From Polaromonas sp. JS666 (lineage in GTDB: Bacteria > Pseudomonadota > Gammaproteobacteria > Burkholderiales > Burkholderiaceae_C), in assembly GCF_000013865.1 (NCBI RefSeq), contig NC_007948.1, positions 3,596,001 to 3,660,000 on the forward strand: a stretch of DNA of 64,000 nucleotides, in the 5' to 3' direction. The notes beneath the pieces were generated by a model that saw only the letters and a program-made list of their open reading frames with translations, ran no database searches and was not told where the DNA came from. The position numbers and the translations under genes were made by a program. Positions within the stretch are counted from its first letter, which is position 1, and each line of letters starts with the position of its first letter. Of this stretch, positions 25,507-35,324 are shown piece after piece.

Positions 25507-25728
25507 ATGTCACGCAACACCACCAGCCTCACACGCGCCAAGACCGGTGAAACACTCACCAGCCCGCATCCGCACCCTCCCGACCACGAAGCGGGCGACG
25601 ACGACAGCGCCAGCACGCTGATCGAGGCGCCCCTGCCGGCCGGCCACAAGCCGGTGCCGCATGATTTTCCCGATGGTGGCGGCAGCGGCGGCGCGGAAGC
25701 CTACCGCCGCAAGAAAACTGAACGCTGA
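25507..25728 (+). CDS. Small hypothetical protein
   Basis: The 73-residue product (MSRNTTSLTRAKTGETLTSP onward) is polar and looks disordered, with Pro/His-rich, acidic and Gly-rich patches and a basic end (AYRRKKTER). ATG 25507 is chosen because of CTGGAG about 8 bases upstream. It lies 18 bp before the exonuclease III gene and could be co-transcribed. No family recognised. Confidence 0.55.
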   Translation: MSRNTTSLTRAKTGETLTSPHPHPPDHEAGDDDSASTLIEAPLPAGHKPVPHDFPDGGGSGGAEAYRRKKTER

Positions 25729-25746
25729 ACGGCGCCCGCTGCTCCC

Positions 25747-26565
25747 ATGAAGCTGGCCACCTTCAACGTCAACGGCATCAAGACCCGGCTGCCCAACCTG
25801 CTGTCGTGGCTGGCGAAGGAGTCGCCAGACCTTGTCTGCCTGCAGGAACTCAAGGCGCTGGACGGCGTGTTTCCCCAGGCTGAATTGCGCGAGGCCGGCT
25901 ACGGTGCCGTGTGGAAAGGCCAGCGCTCCTGGAACGGCGTGGCAATTCTGGCCAAGGACAGCGATCCGGTCGAGATCAGGCGGGAATTGCCGGGCGACCC
26001 TGGCGACGACCAGAGCCGCTACCTGGAGGCCACGGTGAACGGCATCATCGTGGCCTGCCTCTACCTGCCCAATGGCAACCCGCAACCGGGACCCAAGTTT
26101 GACTACAAGCTCGCCTGGTTCGAGCGTCTGAACCGGCACGCACAGGCGCTGTACCAGTCCGGCCAACCGGTGGCGCTGGCGGGGGACTTCAATGTGGTGC
26201 CCACCGACTTCGACATCTACAACCCGAAGTCGTGGCTGAAGGACGCGCTGCTGCAGCCCGAAAGCCGCGAGGCCTATGCCAGACTGCTGTCGCAGGGCTG
26301 GGTCGACAGCCTGCGCCACCTGCACCCCGACGAGCGCATCTACACCTTCTGGGATTATTTTCGCCAGCACTGGCAAAAAAACTCGGGCCTGCGTATCGAC
26401 CACATTTTGCTCAATGCAGAACTGGCGCCAGGACTGAAGGCTGCCGGTGTGGACACGTGGGTACGCGATGAAGAACACGCCAGCGACCATGCGCCCACAT
26501 GGGTGGAGCTGGCAGATTCGGAGGTGGCGAAAATCGCCCGAAAACAAGGTTCACAACCCCGATGA
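25747..26565 (+). CDS. xthA: Exodeoxyribonuclease III
   Basis: This is a 272-residue Mg-dependent AP endonuclease / 3'-5' exonuclease of the exonuclease III family, acting in base-excision repair. It starts MKLATFNVNGIKTRLPNLLS (Asn metal ligand). It shows CLQELKAL (metal Glu), YLPNGNPQPG (active-site Tyr region), ALAGDFNVVPTDFDIYNP (catalytic Asp and Asn) and the C-terminal DEEHASDHAPTWVEL (Asp-His pair). All key residues are present. It follows a small hypothetical gene. Confidence 0.94.
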   Translation: MKLATFNVNGIKTRLPNLLSWLAKESPDLVCLQELKALDGVFPQAELREAGYGAVWKGQRSWNGVAILAKDSDPVEIRRELPGDPGDDQSRYLEATVNGIIVACLYLPNGNPQPGPKFDYKLAWFERLNRHAQALYQSGQPVALAGDFNVVPTDFDIYNPKSWLKDALLQPESREAYARLLSQGWVDSLRHLHPDERIYTFWDYFRQHWQKNSGLRIDHILLNAELAPGLKAAGVDTWVRDEEHASDHAPTWVELADSEVAKIARKQGSQPR

Positions 26566-26616
26566 CAAGGCGGCCGGGCCACCGGCAGCCGAGACCGGCA
26601 GCACGATGCGCAACGC

Positions 26617-27651
26617 TCAGGCAGGCAGGAGTTCAGCGCGCTCCAGCAAGTCAGCGCTGCGCCGGGCGTCCGCCTCCACCAAGGCTGCCAGCCACTCGTC
26701 AATCAAGGCCGGGTCGGTGATGGTCTTGAGCACCTGGTAGGCGGCTTCGGCTTGCGGAAAACGGCGGCGCAAAAAATTCAGCCACTGCTTGAGCCGGCCG
26801 GGCCGGGCACGCGCATCCAGGCGGGCGCACACCACGTGCCAGAAATCAGCCAGCAGCGGCACAAGTTCTGCCCACGTGATGCCCGGCTCCTGCCCGCCAG
26901 CGGCCGGGTGACTCATAGCCGCCTTGATGGCCAGCCCCAGGCCAGGGTCTGCCACGGCGCCGCGGCCAATCATCAGCATGCTGCAGCCCGAGGCTTCGCG
27001 GCAGCGGCGCGCATCGTCCACCGTCCAGATTTCGCCATTGGCGACAACGGGTATCTGCACCGCGGCGCGGATGTCGGCAATGCGCTCCCAGTAGGCGGGC
27101 GGCTTGTAGGCCTGCGCCTTGGTGCGGGCATGCACCACCAGCTCGCCGGCGCCGCCTTCGGCAATGGCCAGTGCGCATTCGACCGCACGCGAGTCGTCGT
27201 TGTAGCCCAGCCGCATCTTGGCCGAAACCGGCATGCCAGCCGGCACGGCGCGGCGCACCGCGCTGACGATGGCCAACAGGGTTTCGGGCTCCTTGAGCAG
27301 GGATGCACCGCCGCCGTGGCGGTTGACGACAGCGGCGGGGCAACCGAAATTGAGGTCAATGCCTGCCGGGCCGAGCGTAGCCAGCCGCGCCGCGTTCTCG
27401 GCCATGCAGGCCGGGTCAGAACCGAGCAGTTGCGCGCGCACCGGCACGCCGGCCAGCGTGCGGCCACCGTTGTGCAGCTCGGGCACGATGCGGGTGAACA
27501 CGCGCTCGGGCAAGAGCTGGTCAGTGATGCGGATGAATTCGGAGACGCAGCGGTCTATGCCGCCGACCCGCGTCAGGATGTCGCGCAGGACAAAGTCCAG
27601 CAGGCCTTCCATCGGTGCCAGCAAGACTGTGGCGTGCGGTTCAGCTTTCAT
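26617..27651 (-). CDS. dusC: tRNA-dihydrouridine synthase C
   Basis: DusC is an FMN flavoenzyme that reduces uridine (U16) in the tRNA D-loop. In this 344-residue protein LLAPMEGLLDFVLRDILTRV is the N-terminal FMN motif. DLNFGCPAAVVNRHGGGASL holds the catalytic Cys, and KMRLGYND, VVHARTKAQAY, VVANGEIW and MIGRGAVADPGLG follow. The GGGA and DPGLG forms fit the DusC subgroup better than DusA or DusB. It lies 21 bp downstream of the methyltransferase gene on the same strand and probably shares its transcript. Confidence 0.92.
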   Translation of the reverse strand: MKAEPHATVLLAPMEGLLDFVLRDILTRVGGIDRCVSEFIRITDQLLPERVFTRIVPELHNGGRTLAGVPVRAQLLGSDPACMAENAARLATLGPAGIDLNFGCPAAVVNRHGGGASLLKEPETLLAIVSAVRRAVPAGMPVSAKMRLGYNDDSRAVECALAIAEGGAGELVVHARTKAQAYKPPAYWERIADIRAAVQIPVVANGEIWTVDDARRCREASGCSMLMIGRGAVADPGLGLAIKAAMSHPAAGGQEPGITWAELVPLLADFWHVVCARLDARARPGRLKQWLNFLRRRFPQAEAAYQVLKTITDPALIDEWLAALVEADARRSADLLERAELLPA

Positions 27652-27672
27652 CTCGTCAAACTTCTCAAGCTT

Positions 27673-28926
27673 CTATTTGGCCGCCAGCCGCCACAGCGAC
27701 GTGACTTCTGCCGCGCGCGCCGCATGCAGCGGGTCGGTCGCGTCCGAGGCTTTGGGGTGATGCGGTTGCGCATCGAGCCGGTCAAGCACCTTGAGTCCCG
27801 CAGCGTCAATCGCAGCCAGCAGCCACGCGCGCGTGCGCAGGCCCAGGTGCTCGGCAATGTCCGACAGGATCAGCCAGCCCTCGCCCTTCGGTTCCAGGTG
27901 CGCTGCCAGACCGCCCAGAAAACCCAGCAGCATGCGGCTGTCTTCGTCATACACCGCGTGCTCGACCGGCGAGCCGGGACGCGCCGGCAACCACGGCGGG
28001 TTGCAGACGATGATGTGGGCCCGGCCTTCGGGGAACAGGTTGGCCTCGCGCACTTCGACCTGCGGAAACCCGAGCCGTTTGAGGTTGTCGCGCGCACAGG
28101 CCAGCGCGCGCGGGTCCTGGTCCGTGGCCACCACGCGCTGCACGCCGCTGCGCAGGGCCAGCACGGCGGCCAGCACGCCGGTGCCGGTGCCGATGTCAAA
28201 AGCCAGCAGGTCCTCGGTGCCCTCGCGCACGGGCGCCTGGGCCACCAGGTCAATGTATTCACCGCGCACCGGCGAGAAAACGCCGTAATGCGGATGGATG
28301 CGGTTGTGCGGCCCGTCTTCACCAAGGGCCGGGATGGGCACGCCCTTGCGGCGCCACTCGTGCGCGCTGATGAAGCCCATCAACTCGCGCAGCGATGCTA
28401 CAGAAGAACCCGCGCCCTCCTTGGCCGGCCCCCAAGCTTCGGCGCAGGCCTTCTTCGAGTCAGGCGCGCGGCGCAGGGGAATGCTGTAGTCCGCGTCAAA
28501 CGGGATCAGCACCATGCCCAGCACGCGGGCGCGCTGCGCCTGCACCTGGCGGTGCAGGTGAAAGGCTTCCGGGAACACCGGCGCAATCGCTTCAACCTGG
28601 ACGCTGGGCTCTCCAGCCTTCTGGTCCTTGACGCGCTTCTCGCGCTTGGGTTTGGCCGGCTTGTCGACACGGCGCGCCAGCGCCTGCAGCAGCAGCCGGG
28701 CGTTCTGGAAGTCACCCCGCCAGAGCAGGCCGGTACCCTCACAAGCCAGCCGGTAAGCGGTGTCGGCCGCCATGCTGTCATCTGCAATCACCACGCGCTT
28801 GGGCGGCGCGGTCCCGCGCTCGGAACGCCAGCGCGCCGTATGGGCCTGGTTTTCCTTGCCCTCGGTCCAGTGAATGAGGGGATAGGCAGTGGCAGAGGTG
28901 GCAGGCGCGGCAGGTGAAACAGACAT
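27673..28926 (-). CDS. Class I SAM-dependent methyltransferase (small-domain type)
   Basis: The 417-residue protein has a poorly conserved N-terminal region of about 170 residues with a basic Lys/Arg patch (DKPAKPKREKRVKDQK). A Rossmann methyltransferase domain follows, with motif I LLAFDIGTGTGVLAAVLAL and motif IV IIVCNPPWLPARPG. The NPPW motif marks amino-group (N) methyltransferases such as HemK/PrmC or RsmC/RlmG types. The target, whether RNA or protein, cannot be determined. It precedes dusC, which hints at RNA modification but does not prove it. Confidence 0.83.
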   Translation of the reverse strand: MSVSPAAPATSATAYPLIHWTEGKENQAHTARWRSERGTAPPKRVVIADDSMAADTAYRLACEGTGLLWRGDFQNARLLLQALARRVDKPAKPKREKRVKDQKAGEPSVQVEAIAPVFPEAFHLHRQVQAQRARVLGMVLIPFDADYSIPLRRAPDSKKACAEAWGPAKEGAGSSVASLRELMGFISAHEWRRKGVPIPALGEDGPHNRIHPHYGVFSPVRGEYIDLVAQAPVREGTEDLLAFDIGTGTGVLAAVLALRSGVQRVVATDQDPRALACARDNLKRLGFPQVEVREANLFPEGRAHIIVCNPPWLPARPGSPVEHAVYDEDSRMLLGFLGGLAAHLEPKGEGWLILSDIAEHLGLRTRAWLLAAIDAAGLKVLDRLDAQPHHPKASDATDPLHAARAAEVTSLWRLAAK

Positions 28927-29052
28927 CAGGGGCAGACAGGTAAAGAGGGTGAAAGCAAAAAACAGCCAACTGTTTTAACAGATGGCGCCCTCTTCCAGCC
29001 TGCCCTGGGGCCATTTCAGGCCACCGCAGAGCCCAAAACGCCGCCGAAACGA

Positions 29053-29080
29053 AAAAAACGGCCCGCAAAAGCCGTTTTTT
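29053..29080. terminator. Intrinsic terminator downstream of the RND efflux operon
   Basis: AAAAAACGGC pairs with GCCGTTTTTT around an 8-base loop, giving a U-tract on either strand. On the minus strand it lies 250 bp after the outer-membrane factor gene and before the methyltransferase gene. Confidence 0.75.
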
Positions 29081-29118
29081 ATAAGGACCCAGCAAAACAA
29101 GAGCGCCCGGAGAGTTTT

Positions 29119-29331
29119 CCAGCAGGGGCCGCGGAACTGGCTCCGCCAGGCCGCAGGCGCCGTCCCCTGCAAGGGGAAAGGGCGCTACACGCAGTGAGCG
29201 CCAATAGGGGTGTGCTCGGAGCTGTGCCCCTCTTCCCCAGCAGGGGCCGGGGTCCGGCTTCGCCGGCCCACAGGCGCCTGTCCCCTGCAAGGGGAAAAGG
29301 CGTTACACGCAGTGAACGCCGATAGGGGTGT
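29119..29331. repeat. Two tandem copies of a 95-bp palindrome-rich repeat
   Basis: Copies at 29119-29213 and 29237-29331 are the same length and about 85% identical by eye. Both run from CCAGCAGGGGCCG to ATAGGGGTGT and contain the hairpin CCCCTGCAAGGGG and CACGCAGTGA. They fill most of the 405-bp gap between the outer-membrane factor and methyltransferase genes. All frames through them look non-coding. Confidence 0.82.
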
Positions 29332-30744
29332 TTAGGTGCTCCAGCCACCACCCAACGCGCGGATCAGCCCCACCGTGGCCAGGTACTGCGATGCCTTCAC
29401 CTGCAACGCCTGCCGCCGGTTGCGCAGTTCGCTGCGCTGGGCGTCCAGCAACTCGAGCTGGCTGACGAAGCCGTTGCGGTAGCGCGAGTCCGACAGCACC
29501 GTGGCGCGGGTAGCGGAGGCCACCGAGCGCGACTGCGCTTCGGACTGGTCGGCCAGCAAGCGCAGCGCCGCCAGCTGGTCTTCCACATCCTTGAAGGCCA
29601 CCAGGATCTGTTCGCGGTAGTTGGCCAATGCGATGTCGAGTTCGGCATTGGCGTTCTGCACGCCGGCTTCGCGGCGGCCGCCGTCAAAGATCGGCAGCGA
29701 CAACAACGCGCCCACGCCCCAGGCGCGGGTGGAGAGCTTGAACAGGTCGCTGATCTCCGGTGCCGCATAGCCGCCCGTGGCTGTCAGCGAGAACGTGGGG
29801 AACCAGGCGGCCTTGGCCACACCGGCACGGGCCTGTGCCGCCTGCATGGTGCTTTGTGCCGCCGACACATCGGGGCGGCGAACCAGCACGGTGCTGGGCA
29901 CGCCGGCCGGGATGACCGGCAGCGCCGTGGTCCATTCGGCGGGCGCCACCTGGAAGCTGGAGGCGACCTCGCCCACCAGCACGGCCAGCGCATGCTCGAG
30001 TTCGGCGCGGCGCCGGTCCAGCGCCAGCGCCTCCGACTCCGTGGAAGCGACTTCGGCGCGCACGCGGGCCACGTCGAGCTCGGCCACGTCGCCCTCCTTG
30101 AAGCGCACTTCGGTCAGGCGCAGGGTGTTGCGGTAGGCCTGCAGCGTGTCACGCACCAGCGAGCGTTCGGTGTCAAGTGCGCGCAGGTTCAGGTAGGTCT
30201 GGGCCACATCGGCCTGCACCAGCAATTTCGTGCTGCGCAGCAGCGCTTCGCGGGACTGGGCGTCCAGCGAGGCGGCGTCGGAATTCAGCGAGAGCTTGCC
30301 GAACAGGTCCACTTCGTAAGAGAAGTTGGCATTGGCGCTCACTACGGTTTGCGGCACATTGCCGGTGGTGGCGTTGCTCTGGCGGGTGGCGCCGGCGCCC
30401 AGGCCGACCTGAGGCAGGCGGTCGGCGTCGGTGTTGCGGGCAATCGCCCTCGCCTGGGCCAGGCGCCCGGCCGCGACTTGCACGCTGTTGTTGTTGCGGC
30501 CGGCCTGCTCCACCAGCTGGTCCAGCACGGGGTCGGCAAACACCTTCCACCAGGTGCCCTGGGATTGCACCTGGGCGGAGGTGGCCGTTGCGGAAGCGAC
30601 CTGGCTGGCGTTTTCCTTGAAGGCTTGCGGCGCCTTCGGCAGGCTGGACGCGTCTATCGAGGCGCTGGTAGCGCAGCCGGCCAGCACCAGCGCTGCCACC
30701 AGGGGCGCCAGCGACATGCGCAGCGTTGAATGAATGCGGTTCAT
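29332..30744 (-). CDS. RND efflux outer-membrane factor (NodT/OprM family)
   Basis: This 470-residue TolC-like outer-membrane lipoprotein has the signal and lipobox MSLAPLVAALVLAGCATSAS (Cys lipidation). Two OEP repeats of coiled-coil helices follow (about 60-255 and 265-465), with the conserved ends ANFSYEVDLFGKLSLNSDAA and LIRALGGGWS. It forms the exit duct for the MFP/RND pump encoded upstream. Start ATG 30744 has AAGGAG 7 bases upstream. Last gene of the esterase-MFP-RND-OMF operon, 31 bp after the RND stop. Confidence 0.9.
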   Translation of the reverse strand: MNRIHSTLRMSLAPLVAALVLAGCATSASIDASSLPKAPQAFKENASQVASATATSAQVQSQGTWWKVFADPVLDQLVEQAGRNNNSVQVAAGRLAQARAIARNTDADRLPQVGLGAGATRQSNATTGNVPQTVVSANANFSYEVDLFGKLSLNSDAASLDAQSREALLRSTKLLVQADVAQTYLNLRALDTERSLVRDTLQAYRNTLRLTEVRFKEGDVAELDVARVRAEVASTESEALALDRRRAELEHALAVLVGEVASSFQVAPAEWTTALPVIPAGVPSTVLVRRPDVSAAQSTMQAAQARAGVAKAAWFPTFSLTATGGYAAPEISDLFKLSTRAWGVGALLSLPIFDGGRREAGVQNANAELDIALANYREQILVAFKDVEDQLAALRLLADQSEAQSRSVASATRATVLSDSRYRNGFVSQLELLDAQRSELRNRRQALQVKASQYLATVGLIRALGGGWST

Positions 30745-30775
30745 GACGAACTCCTTTGACTTTCTTGTTTTCTTG

Positions 30776-33700
30776 TTATTCGTGATGCTTGAGGGGCGCC
30801 GCCGGCTGGGCATGCGCGCCGGCACCGCCGCTGCCCGCGAAGGCCTCGAGATGCGGCACTTCGCCATGCAGCTTGAGCGGGCGGTTGCCCGTGAGGCGGC
30901 GCAGGGTCACGTAAAACACCGGCGTGAGGAACAGGCCAAAAGCCGTGACACCAATCATTCCCGAGAACACGGCCACGCCCATGGCATGGCGCATTTCGGC
31001 ACCGGCGCCCGTCGACAGCACCAGGGGCAGCACGCCCATGATGAAAGCCAGCGAGGTCATCAGAATGGGACGCAGGCGCAGGCGGCTGGCTTCAATGGCA
31101 GCCTGCAGCGGCGTGCGCCCGGCAAACTCCAGCTCGCGCGCAAATTCCACAATCAAAATGGCGTTCTTCGCCGACAGCCCCACCAGCACAATCAAACCGA
31201 TCTGCGTGAAGATGTTGTTGTCGCCACCGGTCAGCTTCACCCCCAGCATGGCAGCCAGCAGGCCCATGGGCACGATCAGCACGATGGCGATCGGCAGGGT
31301 CAAGCTTTCATACTGCGCGGCCAGCACCAGGAACACCAGCAGCAGCGCCAGCGGGAACACCCACATGGCCGAGTTGCCGGCAATGATTTCCTGGTAGGTC
31401 AGATCCGTCCACTCGTAGCTGATGCCGGGCGGCAGCGTCTCGGCCGCGATGCGCGCGACCGCATCCTGCGCCTGGCCCGACGAATAGCCGGGGGCAGCGC
31501 CGCCATTGATGTCGGCCGACAGGAAGCCGTTGTAGCGCATGGCGCGTTCAGGGCCGAAGCTCGGCGTGACTTTCATCAGCGCCGACAGCGGCACCATCTC
31601 GCCGGTGGTCGAGCGCACCTTGAGCTGGCCGATGTCTTCGGCACGGGCCCGGTAAGGCGCATCGGCCTGCACCCGCACGGAATAGGTGCGGCCGAACTTG
31701 TTGAAGTCGTTGGCGTACAGGCTGCCCAGGTAGATCTGCATGGTGTCGAACACATCGGTTATCGGCACACCCAATTGGCGCGCCTTGGTGCGGTCGATGT
31801 CGGCATAGAGCTGCGGCACGTTGACCTGGAAGCTGGAGAACAGCCCCGCCAGTTCAGGCGTCTGATAAGCCTTGGCCATGAAAGCCTTGGTGGCGGCGTC
31901 CAGCGCGGCATAGCCGAGCGAGCCGCGGTCTTCCAGCTGCAGCTTGAAGCCGCCGGTGGTGCCCAGGCCCTGCACCGGAGGCGGCGGGAACATCGCGATA
32001 AACGCTTCCTGGATGCCTCCGAATTTGCCGTTGAGCTGGCCGGCGATGGCGCCTGCACTCATGTCCGCACTCTTGCGCTCATCGAACGGCTTGAGCGAGA
32101 GAAACACGATGCCCGAGTTGGAGCTGTTGGTGAAGCCGTTGATCGACAGGCCGGGGAAAGCAATCGCGTGTTCCACGCCGGGTTGTTTCATGGCGATGTC
32201 GCTGATCTTGCGGATCACGTCTTCGGTGCGGTCCAGCGTGGCGCCGTCGGGCAACTGGGCAAAGCCGATCAGGTACTGCTTGTCCTGCCCGGGCACAAAG
32301 CCGCTGGGAACGGCCTTGAACAGGCCTGCCGTGGCCAGCACCAGCACCAGGTACACGCCCAGCATCACGGCCTTGCGCGAGATCGCACCCTTGACACCGC
32401 GGCTGTAGTTGTCAGAGCCGCGGCCAAAGGCCTTGTTGAAGGCGGCAAAGAAGCGGCCGAACACCTTGTCCATGCCGCGGGTCAGCGCGTCTTTCGGTGC
32501 GTCATGGCTCTTGAGCAGCAAGGCGGCCAGCGCTGGCGACAGCGTCAGCGAATTGATGGCAGAGATCACGGTGGAAATCGCAATCGTCAGCGCGAACTGC
32601 TTGTAGAACTGGCCCGACAGGCCGGTGATGAAGGCCAGCGGCACGAACACGGCGATCAGCACCAGGGCAATCGCGATGATAGGCCCCGACACCTCGCGCA
32701 TGGCGCGGTAGGTGGCGTCGCGCGGACTCAGGCCCGCCTCGATATTGCGCTCCACGTTTTCGACCACCACGATGGCGTCGTCCACCACGATACCGATGGC
32801 CAGCACCAGCCCGAACAGGCTGAGCGCGTTGATGGAAAAGCCGAAGAGATGCATCACCGCAAAGGTGCCGATGACCGAGATGGGCACGGCCAGCAGCGGA
32901 ATGATGGAAGCGCGCCAGGTCTGCAAAAAGATGATCACGACCAGCACCACCAGGGCCACGGCCTCGAGCAGCGTGTGCACCACGGCTTCAATGGACGAGC
33001 GCACGAACTGGGTGGTGTCGTAAACGATCTCGTAGTCCACGCCTTCGGGCATGTTCTTTTTCAGGTCCTTCATCACGGCCTGCACGTCATCGGAAATCTG
33101 GATGGCATTGGAGCCCGGCGCGGCGAACACCGGCACGGCCACGGCCTGCTTGTTGTCGAGCAGCGAGCGCAGCGCATAGTCGGAGGCGCCCAGTTCCAGG
33201 CGGGCGATGTCGCGCAGGCGCGTGACTGCGCCGCCTTTTTCGGCCTTTTCGGTTTTGACAATGATGTCGCCGAATTCTTCTTCACTTTGCAGGCGTCCCT
33301 GGGCGTTGATGGACAGTTGCATGTCCACGCCGGGCAATCCGGGCGAGGCACCCACCACGCCGGCCGCAGCCTGGATGTTCTGCTCGCGGATGGCGCGCAC
33401 CACGTCACCGGCGGACAGGCCGCGCTCGGCCACCTTTTGCGGGTCCAGCCAGACGCGCATCGAGTAGTCGCCCGAGCCGAACAGCTGCACCTGGCCCACG
33501 CCGTTGATGCGGGCCAGCCTGTCCTTGACATTGAGCACCCCGTAGTTGCGCAGATAGGTCATGTCATAGCGGCCGCTGGGCGACAGCAAGTGCACCACCA
33601 TCGTGAGGTCGGGTGAGCTCTTGATCGTGGTAATGCCGAGGCGGCGCACTTCTTCCGGCAGGCGCGGCTCGGCTTGCGAGACGCGGTTTTGCACCAGCTG

Positions 33701-34017
33701 CTGGGCCTTGTCGGGGTCGGTGCCGAGCTTGAAGGTGACGTTGAGCGTCATCAGGCCGTCGGTGGTCGCCTGGCTGCTCATGTAGAGCATGCCGTCCACG
33801 CCGTTGATGGCTTCCTCCAGCGGCGTGGCCACGGTCTCGGCAATCACCTTGGGGTTGGCGCCGGGGTAGTTGGCGCGCACCACCACGGTGGGCGGCACCA
33901 CGTCAGGGTATTCGGCAATCGGCAGCGAGCGCAGCGCAATCAGGCCCGAGATGAGCATGAGCAGCGACAGCACGCCGGCAAAGATCGGCCGGTCGATGAA
34001 AATTTGGAGAGATTCAT
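30776..34017 (-). CDS. RND efflux permease (HAE1, AcrB-like) with apparent 5' frameshift
   Basis: This proton-driven inner-membrane multidrug transporter has 12 helices and two large periplasmic loops. The proton-relay Asp pair sits in GIVVDDAIVVVENVERN. It ends near PLKLHGEVPHLEAFAG with a Gly/Ala-rich tail. The canonical start is ATG 34017 (MNLSKF). To continue as the family's FFIDRPIFAGVLSLLMLISG the reading frame must shift by one base at the run AAATTTT (about 33999-34005). One more T would restore an intact gene of about 1080 residues. Without this, the first in-frame ATG (33973) gives 1065 residues lacking part of TM1. Possible causes are sequencing error, true mutation or transcript slippage. 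Confidence 0.85.
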
Positions 34018-34046
34018 ACGATGTTCTTTTTTCAGTTTTCAGCCGC

Positions 34047-35282
34047 TCAGGACTTGGCTGCTACCTGCACCGGTTTGGCGTTGAGCTCCGTCTTGGCGGA
34101 CATCTCCACCGGTTGCGGCGCCACCAGCGCGCCCGGGCGGATACGCTGCAAGCCATTGACGACGATGCGTTCGTTGGCCACCAGGCCGCCCTTGACCACG
34201 CGCAGGCCGTTGATGGAAGCGCCCAGCGTGACCTCGCGGTACACCGCCTTGTTGTCGGCGCCCACCACCAGCACGAATTTCTTGTTCTGGTCCGTGCCGA
34301 CGGCGCGTTCGTTGATCAGCAAGGCCGTGCCTTTGCTGGCCTGGCCCATGCGAATGCGCGCGAACTGGCCGGGCATGAGCTGGCCATCCTTGTTGTCAAA
34401 CACAGCGCGCGCGCGCACCGTGCCGCTCTTCGCATCGACCTGGTTGTCGACCAGCTGCAGCCGGCCTTCAAATGGTGTGTCGGTGCTGGCCGCAGTGCCC
34501 ATCTGCACGGGAATGCGTTCCAGGTTTCGGCCACTGCTGCCAGCGCCACTGCCCTGCACATCTTTCAGCGCCTTGGCTACCACCTGCTCGTCGGCGTCAA
34601 AACTGGCGTAGATGGGGCTCACGGACACCAGCGTGGTCAGCACGGGAGCGCCGGGGCCCGCGGCGACCAGGTTGCCCACGGTGACTTCGAGCTTGCCGAC
34701 CCGCCCGGAGACCGGCGCGCGCACCTGGGTGTAGCCCAGGCTCAGTTGCGCCGTCTGCAGGGCCGCCTGCGCGGCACGCAGGTTGGCGTCTGCTTCGCCC
34801 TTGCCATTGGTGCGCTCGTCAAACTCACGCTTGGAGATGGCCTGCTCGCTCCACAGGCGCTGCGAGCGCTCCTGCTCGCCTTTGGCCTGGGTGACCCGGG
34901 CCTGGGCCGCAGCAACCTGCGCATCGGCACGCTCCACATCGGCGGCATAAGGGGCCGGGTCAATCGTCAGCAGCAGGTCGCCCTTTTTGACCAGCGCACC
35001 TTCGCGGAAATGCACGGCCTGGATGGTGCCGGCCACGCGCGAACGGATGTCCACCCGCTCGACGGCTTCCAGCCGGCCGGAAAACTCGTCCCAGGCGGCC
35101 ACGTCGCTCTGCACGACAGTCGCCACCGACACCGGGGTGGCGGGCGGCTCGACCGCGGCCCCGGGCTGGGCGCGCGGGCTGGACACGCCGAAGACGACGG
35201 CAGAAATGCCGATGACGGCCAGCACGGCCAGAGCAACGGCCAGAAGTCGGCGCTTGTTGGCCGGTAATTGAATCGATGGCAT
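34047..35282 (-). CDS. RND efflux periplasmic adaptor (AcrA/MexA-like)
   Basis: The 411-residue membrane-fusion protein links the RND pump to the outer-membrane factor. It has an N-terminal membrane anchor (LLAVALAVLAVIGISAVVFG) rather than a clear lipobox. The split lipoyl domain shows RVAGTIQAVHFREGALVKKG and TQVRAPVSGRVGKLEVTVGN. An alpha-hairpin and a beta-barrel follow (VRARAVFDNKDGQLMPGQFA). ATG 35282 (MPSIQLPANKRRL) has GAGGGAG about 10 bases upstream. It lies 43 bp after the esterase gene and 29 bp before the RND start. Confidence 0.92.
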   Translation of the reverse strand: MPSIQLPANKRRLLAVALAVLAVIGISAVVFGVSSPRAQPGAAVEPPATPVSVATVVQSDVAAWDEFSGRLEAVERVDIRSRVAGTIQAVHFREGALVKKGDLLLTIDPAPYAADVERADAQVAAAQARVTQAKGEQERSQRLWSEQAISKREFDERTNGKGEADANLRAAQAALQTAQLSLGYTQVRAPVSGRVGKLEVTVGNLVAAGPGAPVLTTLVSVSPIYASFDADEQVVAKALKDVQGSGAGSSGRNLERIPVQMGTAASTDTPFEGRLQLVDNQVDAKSGTVRARAVFDNKDGQLMPGQFARIRMGQASKGTALLINERAVGTDQNKKFVLVVGADNKAVYREVTLGASINGLRVVKGGLVANERIVVNGLQRIRPGALVAPQPVEMSAKTELNAKPVQVAAKS

Positions 35283-35324
35283 GGTGGTGAACTCCCTCAA
35301 AAAAAACAAAGAAAGAAAACGGAT

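Noticed and set aside
26752..28917. 721-codon open frame opposite dusC and the methyltransferase
   Set aside because: Spans two genuine minus-strand genes and the gap between them; composition is typical of an antisense shadow.
28975..29290. Small proteins in the repeat region between the OMF and methyltransferase genes
   Set aside because: All frames are translated palindromic repeat (PLAGDGACGLAE-like) and occur in tandem copies.
30734..33616. 960-codon open frame opposite the RND pump gene
   Set aside because: It is the antisense of a strongly conserved RND gene in high-GC DNA; its His/Gln/Arg-rich translation has no domains.
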